NCBI GenBank assembly: GCA_029582265.1
Contig: CM055817.1
Coordinates: 54,277,374-54,341,373, forward strand
Reading direction: 5' to 3'
DNA from: Zoroaster sp. YZ-2022
Lineage: Eukaryota > Echinodermata > Asteroidea > Forcipulatida > Zoroasteridae
DNA length: 64,000 bases
Every line of letters starts with the position of its first letter. The stretch's first letter is position 1. Positions 29,875 through 41,811 of this stretch are shown here, piece after piece. The position numbers and the translations under genes were made by a program. Under the pieces are notes generated by a model that worked only from the letters and a program-made list of their open reading frames with translations, was not told the origin of the DNA and made no database searches.

Positions 29875-30315
29875 TTAAGAGAGTACAATGGCGCTGCGGG
29901 GGTGGGCAACGGTGGGCACGTGCCTACAAGCAAGGCCTTTTCCCCCAGGAGGCCCCCCCCCCCAGCCCGCCATTCAGAATTTTGAAATAAAATGAGGTCC
30001 CGTACTTAAGGCTGAGTGAATGATACAAATGTTCAAGTATTACGCATCATGCATTGTACATGCAGGATAAAGGCCCTGAGCTGGGGACTACATTACGTGA
30101 GCACCATGCAGCTTAACCCAGATGAGTCGCCATAATATCACAGCCACGCCTGATGTTTACCACCAATAAGCAATCCGATATCAAAACCAAGTGTATGTGC
30201 TTACTCGCCAGCTCCGTCCTATTGAGGCGCGATGTCCTAATTAGACTACACTTTCATCATATTATATACATGTAGTTTTACCATTAAACAGAAACGTCTT
30301 CATACTTACATGGAG

Positions 30316-30321
30316 TCAGGG
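30316..30321. other. Empty Polinton target site
   Basis: Single TCAGGG in continuous sequence ...TGGAGTCAGGGTTACACC. In the distal duplication copy the same hexamer flanks the Polinton on both sides. Confidence 0.9.
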
Positions 30322-30661
30322 TTACACCACTAAACCTCCGTATGGGTGCACCCCACTAAATAAACTCCCACAGAAACCAATCAATTAAAAACACTCGGTT
30401 ATATTCTCATCCCAAAGTCATGCAGGGGACGACTTCGTAAGAAGTGACTTTGTCAGGGGCGATTGACTTGTTTCCCGAATAAACCAGGATTGAATTATAC
30501 AGGTCAAGGCTTGCACCAACAATTCAGGCTATACAAATGGGCTAGTTCATGCTATATACATGATTGTACATGTACATCATAATATCATGTAAGTATTATG
30601 TCTACATTCATGTTTTGCATGATCGAACACATTGTGAAACCTTAATGTCGTTGCTTATATA

Positions 30662-31913
30662 TAGTCTTGGTGCAAGACGTTATTATGCGGATCCTAGTTA
30701 CACGATCCAGCGCCTGTCGTAAATCACCCACCGTAGCTGGCGCTATACAAATTTGACGATCCAGAGCCGCTGGTGCAAGCGTTATTATGCGGATTTTTCT
30801 GCTTTCCTGCTTCCCGAAAAGCGGATCGAACGTTTTCTCAAGAGTGGCCTAAAATGGACAAGTCTGCTTTGCGCTTGAAGAAAAGCAGATTTAATGATTT
30901 GATAAATCTACTCCCTTATCCACAAAATAATGGACTAATCCTACCGTCACAATACATGTCTGACGTAGGCGCCAGGTAGATGCGTTCCGTTCAAAGAAAT
31001 GCAGGGAGGAATAATAATGCCACAGTGCGCTTCCATTTCATCTGTGATGTACCGCCCCTATTTTTCAGCGACGGTTATCGCATGCATTGCATTGGTCATG
31101 GTGCATTGGTAGGATTCGTCCAATATTTTGTGGATAAGGGAGTAGATTTATCAAATCATTCAATCTGCTTTTCTTCAAGCACAAAGCAGACTTGTCCACT
31201 GTTAGGCCACTGTTGAGAAAACGTTCGATCCGCTTTTCGGGAAGCAGGAAAGCAGAAAAATGGATTTGTCCAAAACGTTCGATCTACTTTTTGGGTTGTG
31301 GGAAACCAGAAAAGCAGATCATTGTCCACTTTTAGGCCACTGTGTGACAAAACGTCTAATCTGCTTTTCGGGAAGCAGAAAAGCAGAAAAATGGATTTGT
31401 CGAAACAATCTGCTTTTCTGGTTGCAGGAAACCAGAAAAGCAGATGTCCACTTTTTGACCGCCAGTGTAGGTGAAAAAGTAAAATCTGCTTTTCTTGAAA
31501 CTGAAAAGCAGAAAAGTAGAAAAATGCACTAGCTAACAACGTTTAATCTGCTTTTTCATTATTTAGAAAACTGAAAAGCAGATGTCCACTTTTCGACCTC
31601 CATCGTACATATATGATGTATAGTACATTGTACATAACAATGTAGCAACAGTTACCAGGCTGGCCTGCTGATTATGCGGTGAGCTGTTTCCATTTGTGTG
31701 CTGGCGTAGTTTTCTCTTAAACCGCAAGTTGAATAAGCATGAAAAGGTCACATACCTCGACCATGCAAACAGGCCAAGACGTTACCCGGGAAGGCAAGGC
31801 GGCGCCGCCGTGGACAGGCATGAATAGCGCCCGCAGCGGCGGTTGGTTTATCAAATCACAGCGGATCGGCGAGCGTACGATAAAATCACGAGTAACGTCT
31901 TGCACCAAGACTA
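30662..31913. mobile_element. Terminal-inverted-repeat element with internal palindromes
   Basis: TAGTCTTGGTGCAAGACGTT at the left is mirrored exactly at 31893-31913. Inside, arms of about 150 bp (about 30793-30950 and 31100-31262) are inverted, and TCTGCTTTTC/GAAAAGCAGA words recur up to 31590. There is no credible coding region. The element is absent from the homologous position of the distal duplication. Confidence 0.7.
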
Positions 31914-32535
31914 CGTTGCTTATCGAGAGAGATTGGCAGTTATGACTTTACCACGCAATAGTGCCAGGAAATTTGTTTACCACATTGTATAATCTTAATA
32001 TCAGAATTGTGCGCGCAATGAATTATGGGAGTGTATTCTCATCTCAGTGCATGCAGCTGCATGGAAAATCGTTTGGCGTACGGTGTATACCAATTGACCA
32101 TAGGACCAGCAAATTAGGACCACTTTTTTTAATAATAATACAATATTGTTGTAGCCGTCGTCAAGAGACTGATGACGGCGAGAGCAAACTAGTCGAAAAG
32201 TTGAGAACAACCAACCGGCTCTTCTCAGAGCCATCACTTCTTCCAAGAAGAGATTAATACATATAAGAAACTTTAAACTAACCCTCTAATAGTTAAAATA
32301 TAAACATCCTAGCGGGTTAATTAATAAGTCCTGCGGGATGTTGCTTTGCAGGATAAACGTGTCCGGTTGACGAGCTTACGTATGCCATAAGTGTTCATCA
32401 CCGTATGTGGGCGTTACTCCCAACATGCCACTTAAAAATTAATACATGGTGTATCCTAAAGAACTTAACAATATCTACATCCACCGTGCAAAGCCTCAAA
32501 CCCTACAATAATACAATACTCACTGTGGGATTATA
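31914..32535. other. No gene recognised
   Basis: No splice-bounded open stretch or known motif was found. Confidence 0.5.
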
Positions 32536-32539
32536 TAGG

Positions 32540-32990
32540 CCCCTAGGCCTGGGCAAAGCCTGGGCCTGGGCGGGCTTCTCAAAGGCTTGGCTGTACCATG
32601 ACTTTGGCCCTCCTCCCTTAGAGAGTCACAGGCAAAGCCTGGGCCTGGCCGGGCTTCTCAAAGGCTTGGCTGTACCATGACTTTGGCCCTCATCCCTTAG
32701 AGAGTCACAGGCAAAGCCTGGGCCTGGCCGGGCTTCTCAAAGGCTTGGCTGTACCATGACTTTGGCCCTCATCCCTTAGAGAGTCACAGGCAAAGCCTGG
32801 GCCTGGCCGGGCTTCTCAAAGGCTTGGCTGTACCATGACTTTGGCCCTCATACCTTAGAGAGTCACAGGCAAGGCTTGGCTGTACCATGACTTTGGCCCT
32901 CCTCCCTTGGAGAGTCACAGGCAAAGCCTGGGCCTGGCCGGGCTTCTCAAAGGCTTGGCTGTACCATGACTTTGGCCCTCCTTCCTAAAA
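32540..32990. repeat. 79-bp tandem array derived from MITE family A
   Basis: About five and a half units, each being the right end of family A (CTTGGCTGTACCATGACTTT) joined to TTAGAGAGTCACAGGC. Unit starts near 32621, 32700 and 32779 give a period of 79; one later unit is shortened. Confidence 0.9.
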
Positions 32991-33870
32991 TGAGAGCGCG
33001 TCAGACAGAATAATTATTTTAGAATAATACATAGGTCTACCTTACCAGCTACGCATTAATTAGTAAGCTTAAGGATAATTGGCAATTTTGTAATAAGGTA
33101 CTGAATTATTAATGTTGTGCCTTCCCGGCCCCTCTAAAAGTGACAAACAACAACACCAAAGGAACATTAGACAAAACCAATTATTACAAGAACCCCTGGG
33201 GCTTAAGCAGAAAAAAAACTGCTTACCAGAAATGTTTGTTACAGATTTTCTTGTTTACCAGCCAAAACTTGCACATGCAATGAGTGTACTTTAGCTAGTA
33301 GTCTGTTTCCTCTGTTTCCTCTTTTCTTTTTAGCTAATTCTGACATTTTATTTGGACCCATCACTTCTACGGCAAACTACAACACAAAAATTCAGCTATC
33401 CCTAACGTTAATGTATGCTTAAATAGTCTGTGACCAATGATTACATAATCCATTTTTTTTTAAAAACAAGGCCTTAAGAATATTTGGCCATAATAATGTG
33501 AAAGAAACACCATAAAGCTTAATATAGGTCTCGACAAACAGAACAGAAAGAACAAGTTGATATATAACAAAAGCAGGCCTTCTCATAATTAGCTTGATTA
33601 TACAAGCTTGATTATATTAGCTCTCCCCCTAATTTACCCAGCTTTCCTCCCTGTTGTACCCCTCTCTCATTTCCCTGTAACCTTTCCGATTGTCTACTCT
33701 CTGCCTTCCCTTTTCGTACGATATATGTGTTTTTAATTTCTCCTTAAGTTTTATTATAGAGCAATCTATATGTATACTTATTTATAACTTTTTATGGTAT
33801 TTTTTAACAATGTAAATTTGACTGTTTTCAGCCCACCAGCTGCTTTGTCAGATTTTAATAAAAACAACAG
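32991..33870. other. No gene recognised
   Basis: AT-rich sequence without recognisable exons or element ends. Confidence 0.5.
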
Positions 33871-34139
33871 TAATTAAATTCGTCCCTAATTTGCCACAGT
33901 GACCAATCCGACTTTTTTCAATTTTAAGTTTCCCCGCCCATTAGTACATTCAGGAAGAGACCATTGTATCTAATCCACATGCATGTATTCCTTATAATTT
34001 TGGAGACAGAGCATGCATTCAAATGACGAATGCTCTAACTGGCTATTTTTGTACGTTGGCAAAGTGACCAATACCGCATTGGTCACTATGCCAACTTAAT
34101 TCAGAATTGGTCTCTATGGCAAATTAGGGACGAATTATA
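33871..34139. mobile_element. MITE, about 270 bp
   Basis: AATTCGTCCCTAATTTGCCA at the left is mirrored by GGCAAATTAGGGACGAATT at the right, with TGACCAAT continuing in both arms. It lies just downstream of the transporter gene. Confidence 0.75.
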
Positions 34140-34349
34140 AAGTTGTAATTAACGAACGTAGTTACATAAAACCACAATTACGGTCTCCTCTCGACAATCT
34201 TGCTTTTATGGAGACTTCCACCACTTAATCACCTTTGTTCTATCATTCATATGATTTTAATTGTTTTTGTGAATTTATTAAATTTAAATAAACTGAACTG
34301 ACGTATACTCCCTTCGGGCGATGGCTCCAACCAACCTTCTAGGATGGTT

Positions 34350-37300
34350 TTAACGGCGTCGTTTTAGCCACACAAGAGCGACTACAGCAACCACGCTTAG
34401 AGTGTTCAGTCCACCCATCAGGATGAAAGCTAAGGTGTAACTGCCGAGTGTGTCATATATCAAACCTGGCACGGGAAACAAACACACAACCTGATAATTA
34501 ATATCACTGTAATATAAAACTTCAGAGTCGCTGGTGGCAGCAGGGAGGGGGGAGGAAGGGTTGGGGCAAAAATTTCAAAATATTGGCAAGGGTCAACAGA
34601 CAGATTTCCGTAAAACTCTCTTGAAAGGTAAATCAACAATTATTTATTCAGATTAAAAGGGAAAAAGGTCAGAGGGGCAACGGTAAAATTTTACGGAATC
34701 TTCTGGTCGTTGACACTTTTTGGTTGGAATTCAGGGGTATCTTTTCATAATGAGTTTCTGTAAACAAAAATTACATTAAAATTTTCAGTTTTACAAAATA
34801 TTTTGAAAAATATGAGAGTTGTGTTTTTCATTGTGACTATTAATGGTTAATTAAATTATGATAAAAGGTATGAGAATGTAATTATTAAACCGTTTCACAT
34901 TTTTCAAGTTTTGCCCTGTCATATTAATGGTAGGGCCTACAATGCGCGTCAAGCCTCACATCACGTGAGACCCTTCCTTCCTCCCCCCCCCCAGGTGGCG
35001 GCATACCATTGATCTCCATTACAGTCAATATCTTGAGTTCAATGCAGCATACTACTAGTAACCGGTCATTTTAGCGTTGTTTATGGTTATTCTGAGCATG
35101 CGCACAATTTCGAGAACCATGTAAAACCATGCAACTCGTGTGTTAAAAGGTTTCCCATTGTAATAATGTTCACTGTAGATCTGATCATAGACTGTTCCCC
35201 TATTTTATCCTACATTCTAAGAACCGTGTTTAGCAATTAAACATTTGTAACCAGTTTAAACAACTGATCTCTATAGTATAGTTAGTATAGAGATCAGTGG
35301 TTTAAACATGTCAAATTCCTAAACACTAAGAAAGTCGGTATTTAATTTCTGAACGGAACGCATTAATTGCTAAATACAAGTATTTTAATGCGAATATCCC
35401 GCGGTGATTGGCCCTTTGAATTCAACGTGGGCGCGAAAAAAAAGTTACAGACGCCATCTTTCATCTTTCATCAGACTATAAATATCGCGGAACCCGCTGC
35501 TATATAGGATTTTAGCCAGCCAATCGTCATCGGGCAAGCTCGGTGGTCGAGAGGTTAAGACGTCTGCACTAGTAAGCAGTAGGTCATGGTTTTGAATCCC
35601 GCCCGTGGCGCCTGTGAAGTATTTTCCACAGACACTCGGAAAGCACTGAGTATACAGTGCTTTACACACGTCGTTGTAAGGCAAAATTAAATCAACTGTT
35701 TATCACCCGACGCAAGAATTTCATCAACCTACGCCATTTTTTAGTTGTCACCAAATCTTTAATACCTAAACATCTAGTGTTTAAATTATAAACATCAAAT
35801 GTTGCTAAACTTTTTAAGTGCAGTAGGACATGTGTCCAAAGTGATGGCAAGATAGTGTTTAGCAAAGTGTTTAGAGCCAAAACACAGTTTTTACAGTGTA
35901 TCGCCACCGCATCAGTATAAAGATACGTCTTTGATTGATGAAAGTTCACGTTCATCACGGTCATTGTCATGATCACGGTCATTTTGTTTATCACGACCAC
36001 GGTTTTGATCATATTCACGTTCTTGATCACGGTCGCGATTACAATTGTCATGATCACGATTGCGGTCATTATCTTGACCACTGTCACGATTACGACCACA
36101 GTCACGATAACAATAATGACCACAGTCACGATCATGATCACGTTCGTAATCACGGTCACGATCACACCGTCACGATCCTAATCACGGTCGACGATCACAC
36201 GGTCATGATCATGATCACAATCACGGCCACAATTAATCACGATTGCGATTGATAATTCCAATAATAAACCAAATTATGGCAAGTTACTACAATCTGGCAA
36301 TGATGTGGTAACCTGAAAAGAATCTTACCTGGAAAATATAAAAATATAAATCTTATTGCTCCAGATTTCAATGAAATCCATCCCAAAGCGTTGCCAAATT
36401 CCTCAACACTTACAGTGTCCTTGGTAATCACATCGATGAGAGTAAAGGCGAAGGAGTCGAAAAATCCAAAGATGAACATATTCACAGCATTCGGCCAATA
36501 GGTCATCAACCACGGATCAACAAAATAATTTGTGGATATCACTGACATCGATATCCCCATCCACATGTAACTGCCGATTACACCAAAGTTTGACGCAATG
36601 GGACTGACGCATAGAGTCCCAACTATCTTTCCAATGCCATATAGAACAACAAAGTTGGTGGCGTCAATCAGTGGAAATCCCTTTGAGACGTTGGTACTTG
36701 GTACAAAGTACACCAGCCAAGCAGTAAACATCGTTAATAATACAACGTAGATGAAAGCGACAAGCCAGTATGGGATAGAAGTGAATAAGTCTAGACTGAA
36801 AGTACGAGTGATTGATGCACAGGCTGAAGTCAGATACGAACATGGACCCTGGCTACGTGTTGGGGCTTCCCCGTCCTGAACGTCCCCTTGGTCCTCATCC
36901 ACGGTAACAGTCCGATAATCATGTCTACTCGTAGCTTGTGGCTTTAGTAGAGCTCCACACACGGCAAGATGCAAGGACATTGCGCCATATAGCAGAATTG
37001 TTCCTCTCCAGCCGTAGATGTCCAAGAAGAATTGAGTCAATGGTGGACAGATGATGAACGACAGTGAACTACCCATTTCAACTACGGCAAATGCCGTAGT
37101 GATGGACGCTTTGAAGCAGTACACGATCATCTCCTTGGTTGTAATGATCGTTAAACCTAATGCAGGTCCTGGCAAGATAACATTTGAAAATTAGTCAATC
37201 AATCTATCAATCAATTATTAGTTAAATCTATCAATCCATCCATCAATCAATAATTTGCATGTGCAATTGAGAACCGTGAATTCTCTAATTTCATTTAAAT

Positions 37301-38990
37301 CTGAACTTCGTCAGAGATACAAGAATTTCCGTTATTCATTTAATTTGACTTGTGCCGATTTACGGAGTTGACAAATTTGGTTGCCATGGAAATTTGGAGC
37401 TGGATGGGAATTTCCTCGAATTTCCCCCATTAAGGATTTTCTCAGGGTTTTCCATCCCTCCATTTACATTCCACATACGTCCATCCCTCTATTCACCCAT
37501 CCATTCCATCGTACATTCAAAGGTCAACATTGCATAGTCAGTACAACGCCGCTATAACACACGCCGCTATAACAAACTTTTGTTCATGCCAAAAGTCTTA
37601 TTGAACATGTTTAATTTGACGCTATGCCAGCATGAACTAACTTGATGTCTCTGTTTACTATGACGTATTACACGATGGTGAAAGTCCAACGTGGGTTCAG
37701 ATCGAGTACCGATGATGTTCGTTATAGCGGCGTTTCACTGCTGTTATAGTTACTCTTATGTATATCCTCACCTGTGAAGAGACAAAGAATAACCGCCATT
37801 GCAACCAAACTGGACACGAAGGACACCGCTATCAACGAAAACCCAACAACCAAACCGCTTACAAAGACAACAGTTCGTATTCCAAACTTCTTACGCAGCG
37901 GCGATGCAAACGGAGCTTGGGAGAATAAAACATAAAACATTGATGATAATGCATAAACATGCATAGCTAAAGAAAAGTTGCAGAATTACATTCCCCGATT
38001 TTAATGCTCTCTAAATGTGGGTAAATCTGATGATGCATAAAAATTAATAAATTAATTACTTTATAACACAAATGCATAGGGCATAATTATGGGCAAGTGT
38101 ACAGTGACCATTCAAGTCACGCTTCGAGGCTGGGCTGCGTTCCGATTGCGCAAATATATCGCAAACGTTCGCGCGAACGTTTGGGGACGGATGGGTCAAA
38201 GTGGAACCGATTATGAGCGCAACGTTCGCACAACCGCAAACACATCAAAACTACATTGGCCAACGTTCGCCAACGTTGGCGGCGCACAATTGGTTCCACT
38301 CGAAATTGTTTGCAAACGTTGGCAACGTTCGCGCAACGGAACGCACCCCTGGTGAAAGACGCCCGGTACCGGCCAATCAGTTTCATTGAGATCCAACTTT
38401 GACCTTGGTTGCTAACTCGCCCGCAAGCCTCGAAGCAGATCTTCTGCACAACGTATCCAATGAAATTCCTTGCATGGTACGGGTAAGTTCTATTTTGCCA
38501 AAATTTGAATTCCACCGTACATTTTGAGAAATGTTGATGATTGAACACGTCGCAAATTGGAAACAATTTTATGGTTATGTTCGCGTTTTCGCGTAGCTAT
38601 GCCGTCTTGTTTCGGGTCAAGAATAATCATAGGCCTAACGTCAGAAACAAGTTTCTGGTTAGGGTCGCGAAAACACGCCCTGGTACGTAATACAGAGAGT
38701 ACAAAATAATCGTTATTGTGTGTTTCGTTATGATAGTGCGTACCTGCTAAGTCCACGCTGCCGTCCACCACTGCAATCATCCAGCCCACAAGCCACGCAT
38801 AAGCGTCGAACTCTTCTTGTAGCAACGGTAGCATCATAGCTAGGCTTTTCATCACACCCATCAAAACCAATATTGCTGAAAATGAGTTCAGAACGGCGAA
38901 CCAGCCGAGGTAGCCGCCATCTTGAATCGCCTCAGATATGGAACCCGTAAGTCTCTTGTACATACCACGTATCATTTCGATTTGAGGCAT
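34350..38990 (-). CDS. SLC16/monocarboxylate-transporter-like MFS protein, four exons, 448 aa
   Basis: Exons in coding order are 38744-38990, 37772-37915, 36329-37168 and 34350-34465. All three introns interrupt codons after the first base, all have GT/AG ends, and the joined length is 1347 bp with a terminal TAA. The protein begins MPQIEMIRGMYKRL and has the family signature DGGYLGWFAV at the first membrane segment, then LRKKFGIRTVV in the loop after segment 2, and about twelve hydrophobic segments. It should be a plasma-membrane carrier moving small monocarboxylates or related solutes, often with protons; substrate specificity cannot be told. The gene is part of a segmental duplication whose other copy is frameshifted. 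The Polinton lies upstream of exon 1, about 780 bp away. Confidence 0.85.
34480..35037. other. Intron outside the duplicated segment
   Basis: Between the last transporter exon and the start of similarity to 25590. AT-rich with a poly-C run near 34981; no gene is seen. Confidence 0.6.
35540..35690 (+). mobile_element. tRNA-derived SINE head, copy in distal duplication
   Basis: Same as 26100-26240 but with six extra bases (GCACTA) in the anticodon-arm region, giving a better tRNA resemblance. Confidence 0.5.
35940..36225. repeat. Degenerate ATCACG/GGTCATG hexamer tract, distal copy
   Basis: Duplicate of 26500-26790, with only rare substitutions between the two. Confidence 0.85.
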
Positions 38991-39126
38991 ATCTTTGATT
39001 TTTCAAGTAAACTGCTGCATGTTTATAATTCAGTATTCAGTATTCAGCTCACGTTATCACCTGTGATGTGTAATAGTTTGTTATCATTTTAGCCCGATTC
39101 AAGGCAATTAGGTACTCTGTTACTGA

Positions 39127-39330
39127 TGTAAAAGAGTGAAAACCACTCTTTCAAAGAGCTATATGGCGGACAAGTCTTTTTGGAGTGGATAAAGAGTAAA
39201 ATTAGTAGAGTATAAAGAGTGAATTGGTAGCCTTTTACTGTATTTTTCAATCGAATCAGAGTGGGTTTCACTCCCAAAAAAGACTTGCCGCCATATAGCT
39301 CTTTAAAAGAGTGGTTTTCACTCTTTTACA
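39127..39330. mobile_element. MITE, 204 bp, distal copy
   Basis: Identical in layout to 29671-29874. Confidence 0.8.
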
Positions 39331-39765
39331 TTAAGAGAGTACAATGGCGCTGCGGGGGTGGGGAACGGTGGGCACGTGCCTACAAGCAAGGCCTTTCCCC
39401 CGGGAGCCCCCCCCCAGCCCGCCATTCAGAATTTTGAAATAAAATGAGGTCCCGTACAAGGCTGAGCGAATGATACAAATGTTCAAGTATTACGCATCAT
39501 GCATTGTACATGCAGGATGAAGGCCCTGAGCTGGGGACTACATTACGTGAGCACCATGCAGCTTAACCCAGATGAGTGGCCATAATATCACAGCCAGGCC
39601 TGATGTTTACCCCCATTAAGCAATCCCATATCAAAACCAAGTGTATGTGCTTACTCGCCAGCTCCGTCCTATTGAGGCGTGATGTCCTAATTAGACTACA
39701 CTTTCATCCTATTATATAGTTTTTACATTAAACAGAAACGTCTTCATACTTACATGGAGTCAGGG

Positions 39766-40119
39766 AGTAGTATGTTAGGTGGGCGTCCCGGACCACTTCT
39801 ATAAAATATCATTTTATACTAAAATGATATTAATAAAAAAATACTTTTAGTAATAAAAAATACATTTTTGTAGAATACAAAAGTACTTTTAACGAAAAGT
39901 ACTTTTGTTAGAGAAGATAGGTTTTTTTAAAAGTACTTTTCGTTAAAAAGATTGTGTAAGAAAAGTAATTTTAATAAGAAAGTAATTTTCTTGAGATCTT
40001 TGAGCACATTGAAAGCTCGAGAAAAGTGATCCGGGACGCCCACCTAACATACTACTGGTGGTGGTCTAGCTCTGCTAAAAAATTGAAATAACGAATCGTT
40101 ATTATCTAGTTTAATAATA
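39766..40119 (+). repeat. Polinton left terminal inverted repeat
   Basis: About 354 bp, mirrored at 59393-59765. The outer 291 bp (39766-40056) are themselves closed by an inverted copy of the terminal 27 bp, so each repeat can fold back on itself. The middle is made of AAAAGTACTTTT-type palindromes. It ends three bases before the polymerase start codon. Confidence 0.9.
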
Positions 40120-40122
40120 AAG

Positions 40123-41811
40123 ATGACAACAAAATATTTATCAAAATACACATTGCCAGAATTGAAAGAGTTTGCGCGAGAACACATTGGAAGAATAATT
40201 CTCGTGCAAAACAACAAGAATAAAATAAACAAACGCAGTTATTACAACGCGGTTAAAAAGTATATAAAACGACAAAAACAAAAACCATTATATAAATTAA
40301 ATTTAGCTGAATTGAGAGAGCGTATAGCGGTTGAAAATATTGAGTTACCACCACGCGGCGCGGGATCGAGAGCGCAGTTGATAAAAAAAGACTACATCAA
40401 CGCTATTAAAAGGTTTCACGGACGAGAAACAGAGTTGAGATTTAAACCTCCTATTAACGGTGGTAGATATTTACGCGAACGAAGAATGGTCGTTCCGCCG
40501 AATCATAGCAAAGAAAAAGATTTAAATATATTTTGGCGAGCGGTAAAACCAAAGATAATCGCCAAGTTGGGTATGGACTTGCGAGAATTTACCGCGTACA
40601 AGTTTATGATATTTATACGCGTTAAATTACGTAGAGAAAACTTAAGCGGTACGGTCGATTTTGCCGAACCAAATTTTCATAATAATAGACAAATTGTTTT
40701 ATCGAATTTGGATGACATTGAAAATATATTAAATACAGTTTTTTCACAAATTCAAGAAGCTTTAGAAAAATGGACTCAAAAGGGCAGCGGATGGGAGGTA
40801 GATCGTATCGTAGATATGAATATTGCAATCGCTAAATATCAACCTTTGAGAGGAGGTAGTTATATCGAGCTATGCGATTATATAAAAAATAAAAAAGCGT
40901 GCATCAACGTAAAAAACAAAGATGACGATTGTTTGCGATGGGCTTTACGCGCTCATTGTTTTCCAGCGAGCGACCATGTCGATAGAACGAGTAAGTACCC
41001 GATTGAAGACGGTTTAAAATTTTACAATATCGAAACACCAACACCAATAAGCCAAATAAAGCGATTAGAACAACAAAACGATATAGCGATAAACGTTTTT
41101 GGTTGCGAGTCAAAAACGATACTAGTTTACAAACTTAGCGAACAACCCGTGAAACTAGATCGCATAAATTTATTATTGATTCATAAAGAAGAAAAAGAAG
41201 GAATTAGATCTCACTACGTTTGGATTAAAGATATAAATAAATTACTTCACGATCAAACGAAACACAATCCTCGTAAGCATTTTTGTTTGAGATGTTTGCA
41301 AGGTTTTTCGACAGAAGCGTATCTCGAAAATCACGTAAAAATGTGTAAGGGAATAAACGACAGACCGACGACAATTGTTATGCCGGAAAAGGGTAAAAAC
41401 GATACGGTTAAATTTATAAATTTTCATAAAAAGATGAAAGTTTCATTCGTAATATACGCCGACTTTGAAAGTATTATTAAAAATGTTGTAGATGTAAACT
41501 CTACGAGTACTACGAAACTACAAGAACACATTGTTTGCGGTTATTCGTATATTAGAGTTCGTTGCGACGGTGAAACTAGCGAACCCTATACGTACAGGGG
41601 AGAAGACGCGGCTAAACATTTTAAAACTAAATTAGAGCTTGAAACAAAAACAATCAACGAAATATTTAAAAACCCTCTTAAAATAATAATGACTAAAGAA
41701 GATGTAGAATATTACAACTCTGCTAGCGAGTGTTGGATATGCGAAAAGAAGTTTTTTAAAGACTATAACTCTAACGACAAGAAGTTTTTAGCGAACGATA
41801 CGGTAAGGTAA
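40123..41811 (+). pseudogene. Polinton DNA polymerase B, N-terminal part
   Basis: 562 codons from an ATG just inside the left terminal repeat. The first 130 residues are lysine-rich with two similar helices (LPELKEFAREHIG and LAELRERIAVENI), a SAP-like layout. A zinc-finger-like CLRC...HVKMC follows at about 388-407, and the exonuclease motif YADFESI at about 445. The frame ends at a stop caused by a 5-bp tandem duplication (GGTAA twice) near 41800, after which the same protein continues in another frame. Protein-primed family B polymerases copy the element from its ends. The break separates the exonuclease region from the polymerase palm. Confidence 0.9.

Larger units (their letters stand above)
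25590..30655. repeat. Segmental duplication, proximal copy
   Basis: Aligns almost base for base with 35038-39765 and then 59766-60066 (offset about 9440-9455 up to 39.8 kb). Differences are scattered substitutions and small indels. This copy lacks the Polinton and so preserves its empty target site. Confidence 0.95.
35038..39765. repeat. Segmental duplication, distal copy (left part)
   Basis: Matches 25590-30321. At 39765 the match is broken by the Polinton and continues at 59766-60066. Confidence 0.95.
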
